18,689 bases of DNA. Origin: Candidatus Aerophobota bacterium. GTDB lineage: Bacteria > Aerophobota > Aerophobia > Aerophobales > B3-G15. Of this stretch, positions 1 to 5,990 are shown piece by piece. The stretch's first letter is position 1. Each line of letters begins with the position of its first letter. The stretch covers positions 1 to 18,689 of the forward strand of contig JAGGZA010000096.1 of the NCBI GenBank assembly GCA_021162265.1, written 5' to 3'. A model generated the notes under the pieces. That model was not told the DNA's origin. It saw only the letters and a list, made by a program, of their open reading frames with translations, and searched no databases. Position numbers and translations under genes: made by a program.

Positions 1-28
1 ATTCTATAGGGTGCTGGTAAAATATTTG

Positions 29-53
29 ACATCTAACATAAGATGTTAGATGT
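29..53. repeat. Perfect 11-bp inverted repeat with a 3-base loop
   Basis: The two arms (29-39 and 43-53) are exact reverse complements built on ATCTAACAT/ATGTTAGAT, separated by AAG. It lies downstream of the SdpI-like gene on the minus strand. No strong T run follows on either strand, so it is a poor intrinsic terminator. A TTGACA at 26-31 runs into the left arm, so it could equally be an operator for a dimeric regulator over a plus-strand promoter, but no good -10 box is visible. What I see is the symmetry; the role is unknown. Confidence 0.6.
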
Positions 54-88
54 ATTCAGGAGAAAGGCATGCAGACATGTAATTAAAA

Positions 89-727
89 CTATTTTCTCAT
101 TTCTTTTTGATATTCAATATAGGAATAAGCAATTGTATAAATCGCAATTGAGATCAGGGGAATAAAGATAAAAAATAACGCATAGCCTTGGAAAAATACT
201 CCGGCAAAGATAATTATTCCGCCAATTTTAAATAATTTCCCACCAATCTTGTGTGTCTTTTCCCATACTCTTTCGCTACTCAACGTCCAGGGGGTCCTTA
301 TACCTATGAACCAGTTTCTTTTTGCATTTTCACAGAGCATGCCAATATAGAAAGATAGAATTCCTGTGCCAATCGGGATAGTTACATTAGGACTTATTTT
401 AATTCCAATATTCCAGAGAATTATCTGAAAGTAGATTGAAAACATAAAGATTAAAAATAAAGCGATAAATCCATCGTAATATTTTCTAAATTTTTCAATA
501 TTTGCTTTTAGAGGGTCTATTCTGGGAATGGCGATAAAAAGCAAGGTAAGCCCAAGAAGGACAAAAGGTATTAGAAACACTCCCCAGAATTTTGACATAT
601 ATCCGTCTACTTTTCCTTGAGCATTCCAATGTGAAGCTATTTTCTCTGGCATTTGAGGATAAAAATAGATACCAATGATGAAGAAAAAGAGAACCATTGC
701 CAGGATGATTATTTCAACTTTTCTCAT
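89..727 (-). CDS. SdpI-like DUF1648 integral membrane protein
   Basis: A 212-residue, very hydrophobic protein with about five to six membrane segments (near residues 5-23, 49-67, 86-108, 114-132, 168-200). The N-terminal loop after the first segment has the DUF1648 pattern (P24, MPEKIASHW, G38, G42). The C-terminal half carries the SdpI signature: NWFIGIRTPWT at 138-148, then VWEKTHKIGG at 154-163. Bacillus SdpI gives immunity to the SdpC toxin and acts as a signal receptor; most homologues are of unknown function, so immunity is not shown here. The ATG at 725-727 is 37 bases after the GntR gene's stop, on the same strand, so the two are probably co-transcribed. SdpI usually pairs with an ArsR-type regulator; a GntR partner is less usual. 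No SdpC-like toxin gene is in view. Confidence 0.85.
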   Translation of the reverse strand: MRKVEIIILAMVLFFFIIGIYFYPQMPEKIASHWNAQGKVDGYMSKFWGVFLIPFVLLGLTLLFIAIPRIDPLKANIEKFRKYYDGFIALFLIFMFSIYFQIILWNIGIKISPNVTIPIGTGILSFYIGMLCENAKRNWFIGIRTPWTLSSERVWEKTHKIGGKLFKIGGIIIFAGVFFQGYALFFIFIPLISIAIYTIAYSYIEYQKEMRK

Positions 728-764
728 AATAACTTCTTTTCACCCGTCAGAATTAGTTGATGGT

Positions 765-1376
765 TTATAATTGAGCTTTTATTTTTTCTATAAAATACTC
801 TGTGTGGCTGGCTAAAATATTAGCAGCTAAGTTTTTGTCCCTTCTTTCAATAGCAGAGATTAATTTTATAAAATCTTCTTTAAAGGTATATACAAAAGAT
901 TTATCCTTTGGAAGGATCCATAATCTTAAAACTCTATCTCTCAAAGCTTGTAAAATTTCGTAAAGTGCTTCGTTATGAGTAGCCATATTTATCAAATCAT
1001 GAAATTTAGAATCTAATTTTATTAGTTCCTTTTCATCTAAATTTTCTTTAAACTTACTGAGAAAATTTTTCATTTTTTTTATTTCTTCTTTTGTCGCTCT
1101 TTCAGCTGCCAGGCTTCCAGCTATTCTTACCAGAGGTCTTCGCACTTCCATTACATCAATAAGCCCCTTAAATTCAATAGTGCTGATATAAACTCCACTA
1201 TAAGGAACTATTTTAACAAGACCTTCAGCATCAAGGCGAATTAGAAGCTCTCTTAAGGGAGTTCTTCCTATGTTAAATTCTTTCATTAATTCTTTTTCCT
1301 TTAATATCTGGCCCGGTTTGTAATCACCGAGCACTATTTTTTCTCTTAATACAGAGTAAATGCTATTTTTATCCAA
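765..1376 (-). CDS. GntR family transcriptional regulator, FCD (FadR-like) type
   Basis: DNA-binding regulator of about 203 residues. Residues 6-65 form the GntR winged helix (REKIVLGDYKPGQ, then GRTPLRE at 37-43 and the wing GLVKIVPYSGVYI). Residues 70-200 are the all-helical FCD ligand domain. Of the four usual metal ligands D122, H126 and H191 are present, while the position expected to hold the third His (before the LISAI stretch) is F169, so metal binding may be altered. I chose the TTG at 1374-1376 because an AGGAGG (1383-1388) precedes it by six bases and the winged helix begins right after; an earlier TTG at 1427 has no ribosome site and falls inside the operator-like palindrome. It probably represses its own promoter and the downstream SdpI-like gene. 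The inducer is unknown. Confidence 0.88.
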   Translation of the reverse strand: MDKNSIYSVLREKIVLGDYKPGQILKEKELMKEFNIGRTPLRELLIRLDAEGLVKIVPYSGVYISTIEFKGLIDVMEVRRPLVRIAGSLAAERATKEEIKKMKNFLSKFKENLDEKELIKLDSKFHDLINMATHNEALYEILQALRDRVLRLWILPKDKSFVYTFKEDFIKLISAIERRDKNLAANILASHTEYFIEKIKAQL

Positions 1377-1419
1377 AGCTGCCTCCTTTTTATTTTGGTT
1401 AATTTTTGATAAATATATT

Positions 1420-1427
1420 TTGTACAA
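1420..1427. promoter_or_regulatory. Operator-like palindrome TTGTACAA at the gntR start site
   Basis: An exact 8-bp palindrome, widened by matching AT dinucleotides one base out on each side. It lies just downstream of the predicted -10 box and covers the expected start of transcription, a classic place for an autorepressor. Sites of FCD-type GntR regulators often contain TTGT...ACAA halves. Binding by the neighbouring regulator is inferred. Confidence 0.45.
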
Positions 1428-1429
1428 TA

Positions 1430-1458
1430 TTAATATATCTTTAATGTATTTTTGTCAA
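1430..1458 (-). promoter_or_regulatory. Predicted sigma70-type promoter of gntR-sdpI
   Basis: Read on the minus strand: TTGACA (1453-1458), a 17-base spacer, then TATTAA (1430-1435, 4 of 6 matches). The start of RNA would fall near 1423, about 47 bases upstream of the TTG start codon of the regulator. Confidence 0.5.
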
Positions 1459-1536
1459 AAAATCCTGATTGTGCAACCGAGAAATATATAATAGGTCAAG
1501 ATATAAGTTTTGTAAAATAGATTTTAGCGGTACCAA

Positions 1537-1564
1537 GGAGGGTTTTCTGGAAAAACCAGACTCC
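1537..1564 (-). terminator. Weak stem-loop after the zinc-ribbon gene
   Basis: TCTGG (1546-1550) pairs with CCAGA (1556-1560) across an A5 loop; GGAG (1537-1540) and CTCC (1561-1564) can extend it past a five-base bulge. It begins five bases after the stop of the minus-strand gene. There is no T run behind it on that strand, so a role as transcript 3' end is only possible. Confidence 0.25.
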
Positions 1565-1568
1565 CGAT

Positions 1569-1847
1569 TTATCTTAGTTTTTCTCCACAGTAAGGGCAAA
1601 AATTTGGATTTCCCTTAAAAAGCTTACCACAATAAGGACAGACTCTTGTAGCCTCATCATCCGCAAAAGAAAAGGTCTTACGAGAACGGAAGATAAGATA
1701 GAGAGGTAAAAATACAATTAGTAAAAACCAGACTCCTATAAACCACCCGATTACGGCGGTGTTGCTGTATCCTCTTTTTTTTGCGTCAGAGGCTACCCAT
1801 ATAGCAGCAACAAGAGGAATGATTAAGGCTATCAATAGGAATCCCAT
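1569..1847 (-). CDS. Small membrane protein with C-terminal zinc ribbon
   Basis: A 92-residue protein: membrane segment at about 3-18, a basic loop (DAKKRGYSN), a second segment at about 31-53, then a cytoplasm-facing tail ending in a double-CPYCG zinc ribbon with C70, C73, C84 and C87. The ribbon (CPYCG ... FCPYCGEKL) is the common short treble-clef type found on many membrane proteins of unknown function. Its ATG lies six bases after the stop of the TPR protein gene, whose last codons (GGAG, AAAGG) also supply its ribosome site, so the two are translated from one message. The specific role is unknown; a link to the TPR protein, perhaps as membrane partner, is inference from the pairing only. 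Confidence 0.8.
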   Translation of the reverse strand: MGFLLIALIIPLVAAIWVASDAKKRGYSNTAVIGWFIGVWFLLIVFLPLYLIFRSRKTFSFADDEATRVCPYCGKLFKGNPNFCPYCGEKLR

Positions 1848-1853
1848 AGCCTT

Positions 1854-3173
1854 TTACTCCGGACTCTTCTTCTTACTTTTTGTTTCCTCAAGCACAGCGA
1901 TTTTCTTCTCCAGGGCTTCGGTGAGTTTTCTTAATTCTTGAATTTGGATTTTGAGGATTCCAAACATATCAGCTATGCTTTTTATTTTGTTTATTTGCTC
2001 GTCCAGATTGTTTACTTTGTTTTCCAGCTTGCTTATCCGCTGATTTAGTTCGGAGATTTCCTTGTAATTCTCCCGGGATTGTTGATTGGTATCTTCTGGT
2101 TTTTTCTGGTGAGGGGTATTGTTCTCAGGCTTTTCATTCTGGGTTAAGCTATCTACTTTGAGTTTTAATTTCTCAACCTCTTTTTTTAACTTGGCAAATC
2201 CTGAGATTTTCTCCTCCAGAATAGCTAATTTTTCTTCCATGGATGATAGTATCTCCAGGTTCTTGTTTATAGTTTCAAGTTTTGAGGTTAGTTCTTCAAC
2301 TTTTTTCCCAATTGTCTTCTCAAAACTAACCTCTTCTTGTTGTGGCTTAAGAGGTTCTGGCAAAGACAAAGATATTCCTTTAGCCTTTATCACGCTTTCA
2401 AAGAGAGATCTAACCTGAGGTCGAGGATTAATTAACCAGGCTCCCTCCAGATATATAAGTGCCTGATTATAAAGTTTTGTATTCATATATTCAACTCCAC
2501 TTCTTGTGAAGTAATCATATAAGGATGCGATACCTCCTTTTTGAGAAAGAGCCTCGTATTCTTTTTTTGCCTCATTTACCAGGTTAAAAGCTTTGTCTTT
2601 TTCTCCCATTCTACTGTAGGTAATAGCCTGCAGTATTCTGGTAGTTGCTACCTCCTTTTGGTTTTCAACTGTTTCGGATTTTTTTTCCAGGTTGATGTAT
2701 TTCTCAAACCAATCCAGCGCACTTTGATAAAGCCCTTCAGCGTGTTTTTTATCTCCTTTTATCTCCAGATTAAGAGCTAAAAGATAGGCAATTTGACCCA
2801 TTTGAAGATAGGGAAAAGAGAAATCTGGCACTTTTCGTATCAGATCGTTGTATTTTTCTGCTGATTTGTAAAAATACTCCGGGTTTGTGTTAGCAGCAAG
2901 GTAATAGGCTCTGGCTAATCTTGCCTCTACAGCAAGGTTATCTGGATTTTTCTGGAGTAAAGAGGAGTAGATTTTTATGGCGTCTTCATATTTACCTTCC
3001 TCCATTGCCCTGTTGGCAACTTCTATTTGAGTTGTTAGATTTTGTTGAGAATGGGAAGGAAGGGGAAAACCTGCCAAAAAGATGAGCGAGGCTACTGTAG
3101 TAAAAATGACTAAACTTTCTATGTTTGACCATCTTAATCCTGTTTTTTTACTTTTTATTTTTTCTTTAAACAT
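1854..3173 (-). CDS. Exported or membrane-anchored TPR protein with long C-terminal coiled coil
   Basis: A 439-residue protein. A basic N-terminus (KEKIKSKK) precedes a hydrophobic stretch at about 20-37 and a possible signal-peptidase site near PSHSQQ (39-44), so it is exported or anchored. Residues 47-265 hold tetratricopeptide-type helical repeats, clearest at 48-80 (ANRAMEEGKYEDAIKIYSSL) and in the later GEKDKAFNLV and YNQALIYLEGAW blocks. From about 280 to 435 it is heptad-rich coiled coil, broken near 345-370 by a polar linker with several Pro, Asn and Gln. TPR plus coiled coil suggests a scaffold in the envelope. The ATG is immediately preceded in frame by TAG, so the protein cannot begin earlier. 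It has almost no Shine-Dalgarno site, and an upstream open stretch overlaps its start by eight bases. The exact function is not recognised. Confidence 0.8.
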   Translation of the reverse strand: MFKEKIKSKKTGLRWSNIESLVIFTTVASLIFLAGFPLPSHSQQNLTTQIEVANRAMEEGKYEDAIKIYSSLLQKNPDNLAVEARLARAYYLAANTNPEYFYKSAEKYNDLIRKVPDFSFPYLQMGQIAYLLALNLEIKGDKKHAEGLYQSALDWFEKYINLEKKSETVENQKEVATTRILQAITYSRMGEKDKAFNLVNEAKKEYEALSQKGGIASLYDYFTRSGVEYMNTKLYNQALIYLEGAWLINPRPQVRSLFESVIKAKGISLSLPEPLKPQQEEVSFEKTIGKKVEELTSKLETINKNLEILSSMEEKLAILEEKISGFAKLKKEVEKLKLKVDSLTQNEKPENNTPHQKKPEDTNQQSRENYKEISELNQRISKLENKVNNLDEQINKIKSIADMFGILKIQIQELRKLTEALEKKIAVLEETKSKKKSPE

Positions 3174-3297
3174 CTAATTTTAACTTTTTTATATTGAGGA
3201 GGTCTTTGTAGTAAACAATAGCAATAATTTCTTCTGCAGTCAACAGGGGTAGCAGGTAGGGTTTTCTAAGGGATACCTGTGGATTAGAGGATAAGAA
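3166..3297 (-). pseudogene. Coding-like open stretch between tRNA-Leu and the TPR gene, no start
   Basis: Between an in-frame TAA (3298-3300) and a TAA at 3166-3168 there are 43 open codons whose translation looks protein-like: a basic segment (SLRKPYLLPLL), then TAEEIIAIVYYKDLLNIKKL, ending LKLDV. There is no ATG or GTG; the only standard start is TTG at 3243 with no ribosome site. It could be the 3' remnant of a lost gene beside the tRNA, or a very short coupling ORF, because its stop overlaps the TPR start codon by eight bases. A chance open frame is also possible. I do not recognise the family. Confidence 0.25.
3215..3243 (-). promoter_or_regulatory. Predicted promoter of the TPR/zinc-ribbon pair
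   Basis: Minus strand: TTGACT (3238-3243), 17-base spacer, TATTGT (3215-3220; 4 of 6). It would start RNA near 3208, about 35 bases before the ATG at 3173. Confidence 0.4.
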
Positions 3298-3317
3298 TTA
3301 CGGTAATATTAGTGGAA

Positions 3318-3401
3318 TGCCGGAGGAGGGACTTGAACCCCCATGGAGTTACCTCCACATGGTCCTGAACCATGCGCGTCTGCCTATTCCGCCACTCCGG
3401 C
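3318..3401 (-). tRNA. tRNA-Leu (anticodon CAG)
   Basis: An 84-base class II tRNA. The seven-pair acceptor stem is GCCGGAG/CTCCGGC (3395-3401 with 3319-3325), with discriminator A at 3318. The anticodon stem CATGG/CCATG closes the loop TTCAGGA, giving anticodon CAG (3365-3367), which reads CUG. The long variable arm (TGGAG, GTAA loop, CTCCA) is that of tRNA-Leu. The T loop is TTCAAGT with one G-U pair in its stem. CCA is not encoded directly after the discriminator base (the genome reads TTCCA), so the 3' CCA must be added enzymatically. Confidence 0.97.
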
Positions 3402-3408
3402 CTTTTTT

Positions 3409-3436
3409 ATAGTAAAAAATTAATCGTTTAAGTCAA
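3409..3436 (-). promoter_or_regulatory. Predicted promoter of tRNA-Leu
   Basis: Minus strand: TTGACT (3431-3436), 16-base spacer, TACTAT (3409-3414). Only seven bases (AAAAAAG) lie between the -10 box and the first base of the mature tRNA, so RNA would begin at or within a few bases of the tRNA 5' end. Confidence 0.5.
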
Positions 3437-3495
3437 CTCCCTGTGATTACTGAAAAAGTTCCTTGCTTGCTTTTCCCACTGTTGGAGATATTTGT

Positions 3496-3524
3496 TTGAC
3501 AGGGATTGTTGTGTATCCTATAAT
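3496..3524 (+). promoter_or_regulatory. Consensus sigma70 promoter of the folate/glycosyltransferase operon
   Basis: TTGACA (3496-3501), a 17-base spacer and TATAAT (3519-3524): all twelve consensus bases and the ideal spacing. RNA would start near 3531, leaving an AT-rich leader of about 90 bases before the ATG at 3620. This is the best promoter in the window and diverges from the tRNA-Leu promoter. Confidence 0.85.
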
Positions 3525-3619
3525 TGAGAAGATTTAGCAAACTATATCAAATTATATTCAGGATGGTTTATTTTAAAGGGTCAATTTTTAATTGCAATAA
3601 TTTTATTATGCGGGGATAA

Positions 3620-4216
3620 ATGAAAAAGGAAATTGTCCGCCAGAATGTTTTAAACATCAGACGGAGTTTGTCTCGAAGGGAAATTGAGGAGAAAAGTGAC
3701 AGGATAAGAAATCTTTTGCTGAGTTTTTCTCTATTTAAGAAAGCAAAAATGATTTTGTTTTACATATCTTTGCCTGAGGAGGTACAAACTCACAGGATGA
3801 TAGATGATGCTCTGAAAATGGGGAAAAGAATAGCTGTTCCGGTGGTTGACCTTGTTAAAAGACAGATAATTCCTTTTGAAATAAAAAGTTCTCGTTGTAA
3901 ACTGGTTAAAGGTCCTTTTAATATATATGAACCGGATGAAAGTCAGCGTTATCCTGTGTCAGTGGAGGAAATTAAACTTGTGATTGTTCCAGGAGTTGCT
4001 TTTGACAGGAGGGGAGGAAGGGTTGGATTCGGAGGTGGCTTTTACGATAGATTCTTAATAAGGCTTTCTTCTCAGGTTAAATCTATTGCCCTGGCTTTTA
4101 AATGTCAACTTGTAGATAAGGTTCCCTGTGAGGAACATGATGTTACAGTGGACTACGTCATCACAGAAGAAGAAATTATCTTTTGTAAAAACGAGGGAGG
4201 GATAAATGTATCTTGA
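3620..4216 (+). CDS. 5-formyltetrahydrofolate cyclo-ligase (MTHFS)
   Basis: A cytoplasmic enzyme that uses ATP to turn 5-formyl-THF (folinic acid) into 5,10-methenyl-THF. The 198-residue length is normal. The N-terminal MKKEIVRQNVLNIRRSLS helix, the central LPEEVQTHRMIDDALKMGKRIAVP block (51-74) and the C-terminal VPGVAFDRRGGRVGFGGGFYDRFL region (123-146), with the Gly-rich ATP/substrate loop, are all typical. A short GGGG before ATAAATG is the only ribosome site. It is first in the plus-strand operon and overlaps the next gene by 11 bases, which encodes an enzyme family using its product. The gene is called fau, ygfA or mthfS in different organisms, so I give no single symbol. Confidence 0.95.
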   Translation: MKKEIVRQNVLNIRRSLSRREIEEKSDRIRNLLLSFSLFKKAKMILFYISLPEEVQTHRMIDDALKMGKRIAVPVVDLVKRQIIPFEIKSSRCKLVKGPFNIYEPDESQRYPVSVEEIKLVIVPGVAFDRRGGRVGFGGGFYDRFLIRLSSQVKSIALAFKCQLVDKVPCEEHDVTVDYVITEEEIIFCKNEGGINVS

Positions 4217-4835
4217 AAGACCTTTAAAAGATTTTATAGAAGATACTGCTTCCCGTACTCCTACTCCGGGAGGGGGAAGTGTAGCTGCCCTGGTAGGAGC
4301 ATTGGGTAGTTGCTTGCTCAGAATGGTGGGTAACTTTACTATCGGGAAAGAGAAGTTTAAATCAGTGGAGAAAGATATGGAGCTTATTTTAAGTGAGCTT
4401 AATTTATTCACTCTGAGATTCTGCAGGCTAATGCAGGATGATATATCTGCTTATCAGAATTTTTCCAGGGTTTCCTCTCTTCCCAAAGATACTCCGGAAG
4501 AAAAAAAGATCCGTAAAGAAGCGCTGCAAGATGCATTAAAGAAAGCAGCTGAAGTTCCCTTTAAAATGTGCGAGGACTCTTTTGAACTTTTAAAAGTAGC
4601 CAGCCGCATCCTTGACATTGGGAATCCTCGACTGATAAGTGATGTTGGAGTAGGAGCTATTCTGGCACAGGCTTGTCTTGAAAGCGCTGCGTTAAATGTA
4701 GAGATTAATCTTTCCTCCATTAGGGATAAAAACTTTGTAAAACAGAAAAGGGAGTCTCTCGCGAAATTTTTAAAAGAGGGGGAAGAACTTGCTATTAAAA
4801 TAATTGAAAAAGTAAGGAATAAGATCACAGGATAA
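4206..4835 (+). CDS. Cyclodeaminase/methenyl-THF cyclohydrolase family protein (FTCD_C, FchA-like)
   Basis: A 209-residue all-helical protein. The N-terminal signature TPTPGGGSVAALVGALG (18-34) is diagnostic of the formiminotransferase-cyclodeaminase C-terminal family; the rest (Q56-region LMQDDISAYQNF, then ILDIGNPRLISDVGVGA) also fits. Members either deaminate formimino-THF or, as FchA of acetogens and other anaerobes, hydrolyse 5,10-methenyl-THF to 10-formyl-THF. No formiminotransferase domain is fused and no histidine-degradation gene is near. Since the preceding gene makes methenyl-THF and overlaps it by 11 bases, the cyclohydrolase role is the better reading, but the sequence alone does not settle it. 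GAGGGAGG upstream is a strong ribosome site. Confidence 0.88.
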   Translation: MYLERPLKDFIEDTASRTPTPGGGSVAALVGALGSCLLRMVGNFTIGKEKFKSVEKDMELILSELNLFTLRFCRLMQDDISAYQNFSRVSSLPKDTPEEKKIRKEALQDALKKAAEVPFKMCEDSFELLKVASRILDIGNPRLISDVGVGAILAQACLESAALNVEINLSSIRDKNFVKQKRESLAKFLKEGEELAIKIIEKVRNKITG

Positions 4836-4850
4836 TTGTAAAAGAGAGAA

Positions 4851-5927
4851 ATGAAAGTGCTGTTTGGAGTTTGTTCCTGGGGGTTGGGTCACGCGGTGAG
4901 AGATTTACCTCTTTTAAAGAGAATTATCAGGAGAGGATATGAGGTAACAGTAGTTGGTAAGGGTCGTTCTCTTGATTTTATAAAAAAAGAACTTGGAGAG
5001 AAATGTATATATTGTGAGATTCCTGACTACCTGCCTCCTTACTCAGAAAAATCATTTTCAGTTGCTAAATTTGTAGGGAGATTTCCCATTTATCTAAGAG
5101 AGATAGCAAGAGAGCATAAAAAGATAAAGAAACTTGTTGAGTCTAACGGTTATCAAAGGATAGTTTCCGATAGTAGGTTTGGGATATACTATCCAGGCAT
5201 TCCTTCTTATCTTATCTTCCATCAATTAAGGTTTATAGCACCTGGTAGAGTAAGAATTTTCGAAAGGTGCACCGAGGGATTTAACTATCTTTCACTGGAT
5301 AATTTTAATAAGATTCTTGTGCCCGATTTAAAGCAGGAGGATCTTTGTCTAAGTGGTGACCTGTCTCATAATCTTCACTATTTCAAGGAGAGTAAGGTGG
5401 AGTATCTGGGACTTTTATGTGATCTAAAGAAGATGGATATGCCTGAAGATATTGATTATTTTATTTCCATTTCTGGTCCAGAACCTCAAAGGACAATTCT
5501 GGAACAGAAGATATTACCTCAACTTCCCTTACTCAAGGGAAAGATAGTTGTTGCACTGGGAAAGCCTGAGGAAGAAAAAGAGATTTTTTACCATGGAGCA
5601 AGAATATACAGTTATCTTGATAGAAAAACACAGCAAGAGATAATGAATCGCTCTCGCTTAATAATTTCAAGACCTGGATATACAACACTTATGGAGCTTG
5701 CCATTCTTGGTAAGAAAGCTTTGTTGATTCCCACCCCCGGGCAAACAGAGCAAACTTATCTTGCCAGTTATCATATGAGAAAAGGTAACTTCTACAGTGT
5801 TTCTCAGGAGAAGTTAGACCTCGCAAGAGACGTTGTAGAGGCTGAAAGGTATCCTGGGTTAAAAGTAAATAATATTCAACCCGAAGATGCCGAAGAAAAG
5901 TTTATGCAGGTAGTATTTGGTGGATAA
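4851..5927 (+). CDS. MurG-like (GT28 / MJ1255-type) glycosyltransferase
   Basis: A 358-residue GT-B fold protein. The N-terminus, FGVCSWGLGHAVRDLPLLKRI, has the Gly-rich loop and GLGHA motif of GT28/MurG and of the MJ1255-like family. The C-terminal donor-binding half has YSYLDRKTQQEIMNRS followed by SRPGYTTLMELAILGKKALLIPTPGQTEQTYLA (roughly 275-307), which binds the nucleotide-sugar. No signal or membrane segment is seen, so it would act at the inner face of the membrane. The acceptor is unknown; MurG itself is about the same size but has a different acceptor domain, so this is not taken as MurG. It sits 15 bases after the folate gene and directly before the flippase-like gene, which suggests a lipid-linked acceptor. 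Confidence 0.85.
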   Translation: MKVLFGVCSWGLGHAVRDLPLLKRIIRRGYEVTVVGKGRSLDFIKKELGEKCIYCEIPDYLPPYSEKSFSVAKFVGRFPIYLREIAREHKKIKKLVESNGYQRIVSDSRFGIYYPGIPSYLIFHQLRFIAPGRVRIFERCTEGFNYLSLDNFNKILVPDLKQEDLCLSGDLSHNLHYFKESKVEYLGLLCDLKKMDMPEDIDYFISISGPEPQRTILEQKILPQLPLLKGKIVVALGKPEEEKEIFYHGARIYSYLDRKTQQEIMNRSRLIISRPGYTTLMELAILGKKALLIPTPGQTEQTYLASYHMRKGNFYSVSQEKLDLARDVVEAERYPGLKVNNIQPEDAEEKFMQVVFGG

Positions 5928-5990
5928 ATAAAGTATGAAAAAAATATCCTTGTCTTTATCTCAAGTGGTATAGGAGTATTTCTTTTTATT

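Noticed and set aside
26..86. A plus-strand promoter (TTGACA) with AGGAG and a 5-codon ORF at 69-86
   Set aside because: No acceptable -10 box at proper spacing and no gene follows; kept only as context for the inverted repeat.
3166..3297. Resemblance of the open stretch to V-type ATPase subunit C
   Set aside because: The likeness is limited to a short hydrophobic/charged pattern and is not enough for a family call.
3608..3619. A three-codon ORF (ATG CGG GGA TAA) ending directly at the cyclo-ligase start codon
   Set aside because: Too short to support as a regulatory leader; a chance result of an ATG in the AT-rich leader.
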